Of a stretch of 49,771 bases of DNA, positions 49,751-49,771 are shown in pieces. Origin of the DNA: Alphaproteobacteria bacterium (GTDB lineage: Bacteria > Pseudomonadota > Alphaproteobacteria > RS24); the NCBI GenBank assembly GCA_029253645.1, contig JAQWZC010000109.1:1-49771 (forward strand), given 5' to 3'. The position numbers and the translations under genes were made by a program. The first letter of the stretch is position 1. Each line of letters opens with the position of its first letter. The notes under the pieces are model-generated. The model had not been told where the DNA came from. It ran no database searches and worked only from the letters and a program-made list of their open reading frames with translations.

Positions 49751-49771
49751 TCAATCAAGCTTAGAAGCTTG

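Noticed and set aside
49756-49771. CAAGCTTAGAAGCTTG inverted repeat at the window end, upstream of glnK
   Set aside because: Lies at the window edge so context is missing; does not match the NtrC site pattern

Overview
This looks like a chromosomal window from an alphaproteobacterium. Support comes from conserved gene orders (murA-DUF2948-hisD-UPF0262-infA-maf-RNase E/G-yacG), GcrA, class I LysRS and a SAM-II riboswitch. Most of it is densely packed housekeeping: nrdAB, thiolase, msrB, a TauE/TIGR02186/CcdA/DUF3429 operon, an Lhr-like helicase plus PdeM, TetR, arsC, pyrD, lysS, an FMN-dependent alpha-hydroxy-acid dehydrogenase, a Dcd family deaminase, metZ, apaG, trkH, an RND pump, argD-argF-hslO, gcrA, an iron-binding ABC protein, and amtB-glnK. 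There are two tRNA genes, tRNA-Phe(GAA) and tRNA-Thr(GGT). I saw no CRISPR array, IS element, prophage or obvious defence island. The most interesting signals are non-coding or structural: (i) a 40-bp tandem array of three terminator hairpins after amtB, with identical stems and completely different tetraloops; (ii) a SAM-II aptamer before metZ, with a terminator and a shared strand that could act as an antiterminator; (iii) a 3TM holin-like gene split by an in-frame TAA followed at once by ATG; (iv) a candidate pseudoknot or switch in the nrdA leader, below an NrdR-box-like palindrome and a perfect DnaA box; (v) a gcrA upstream region with a perfect DnaA box between GANTC sites and a 10+4+10 perfect inverted repeat; (vi) a duplicated hslO 3' end. 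No searches or folding programs were run. Product names come from recognising the translated sequences.
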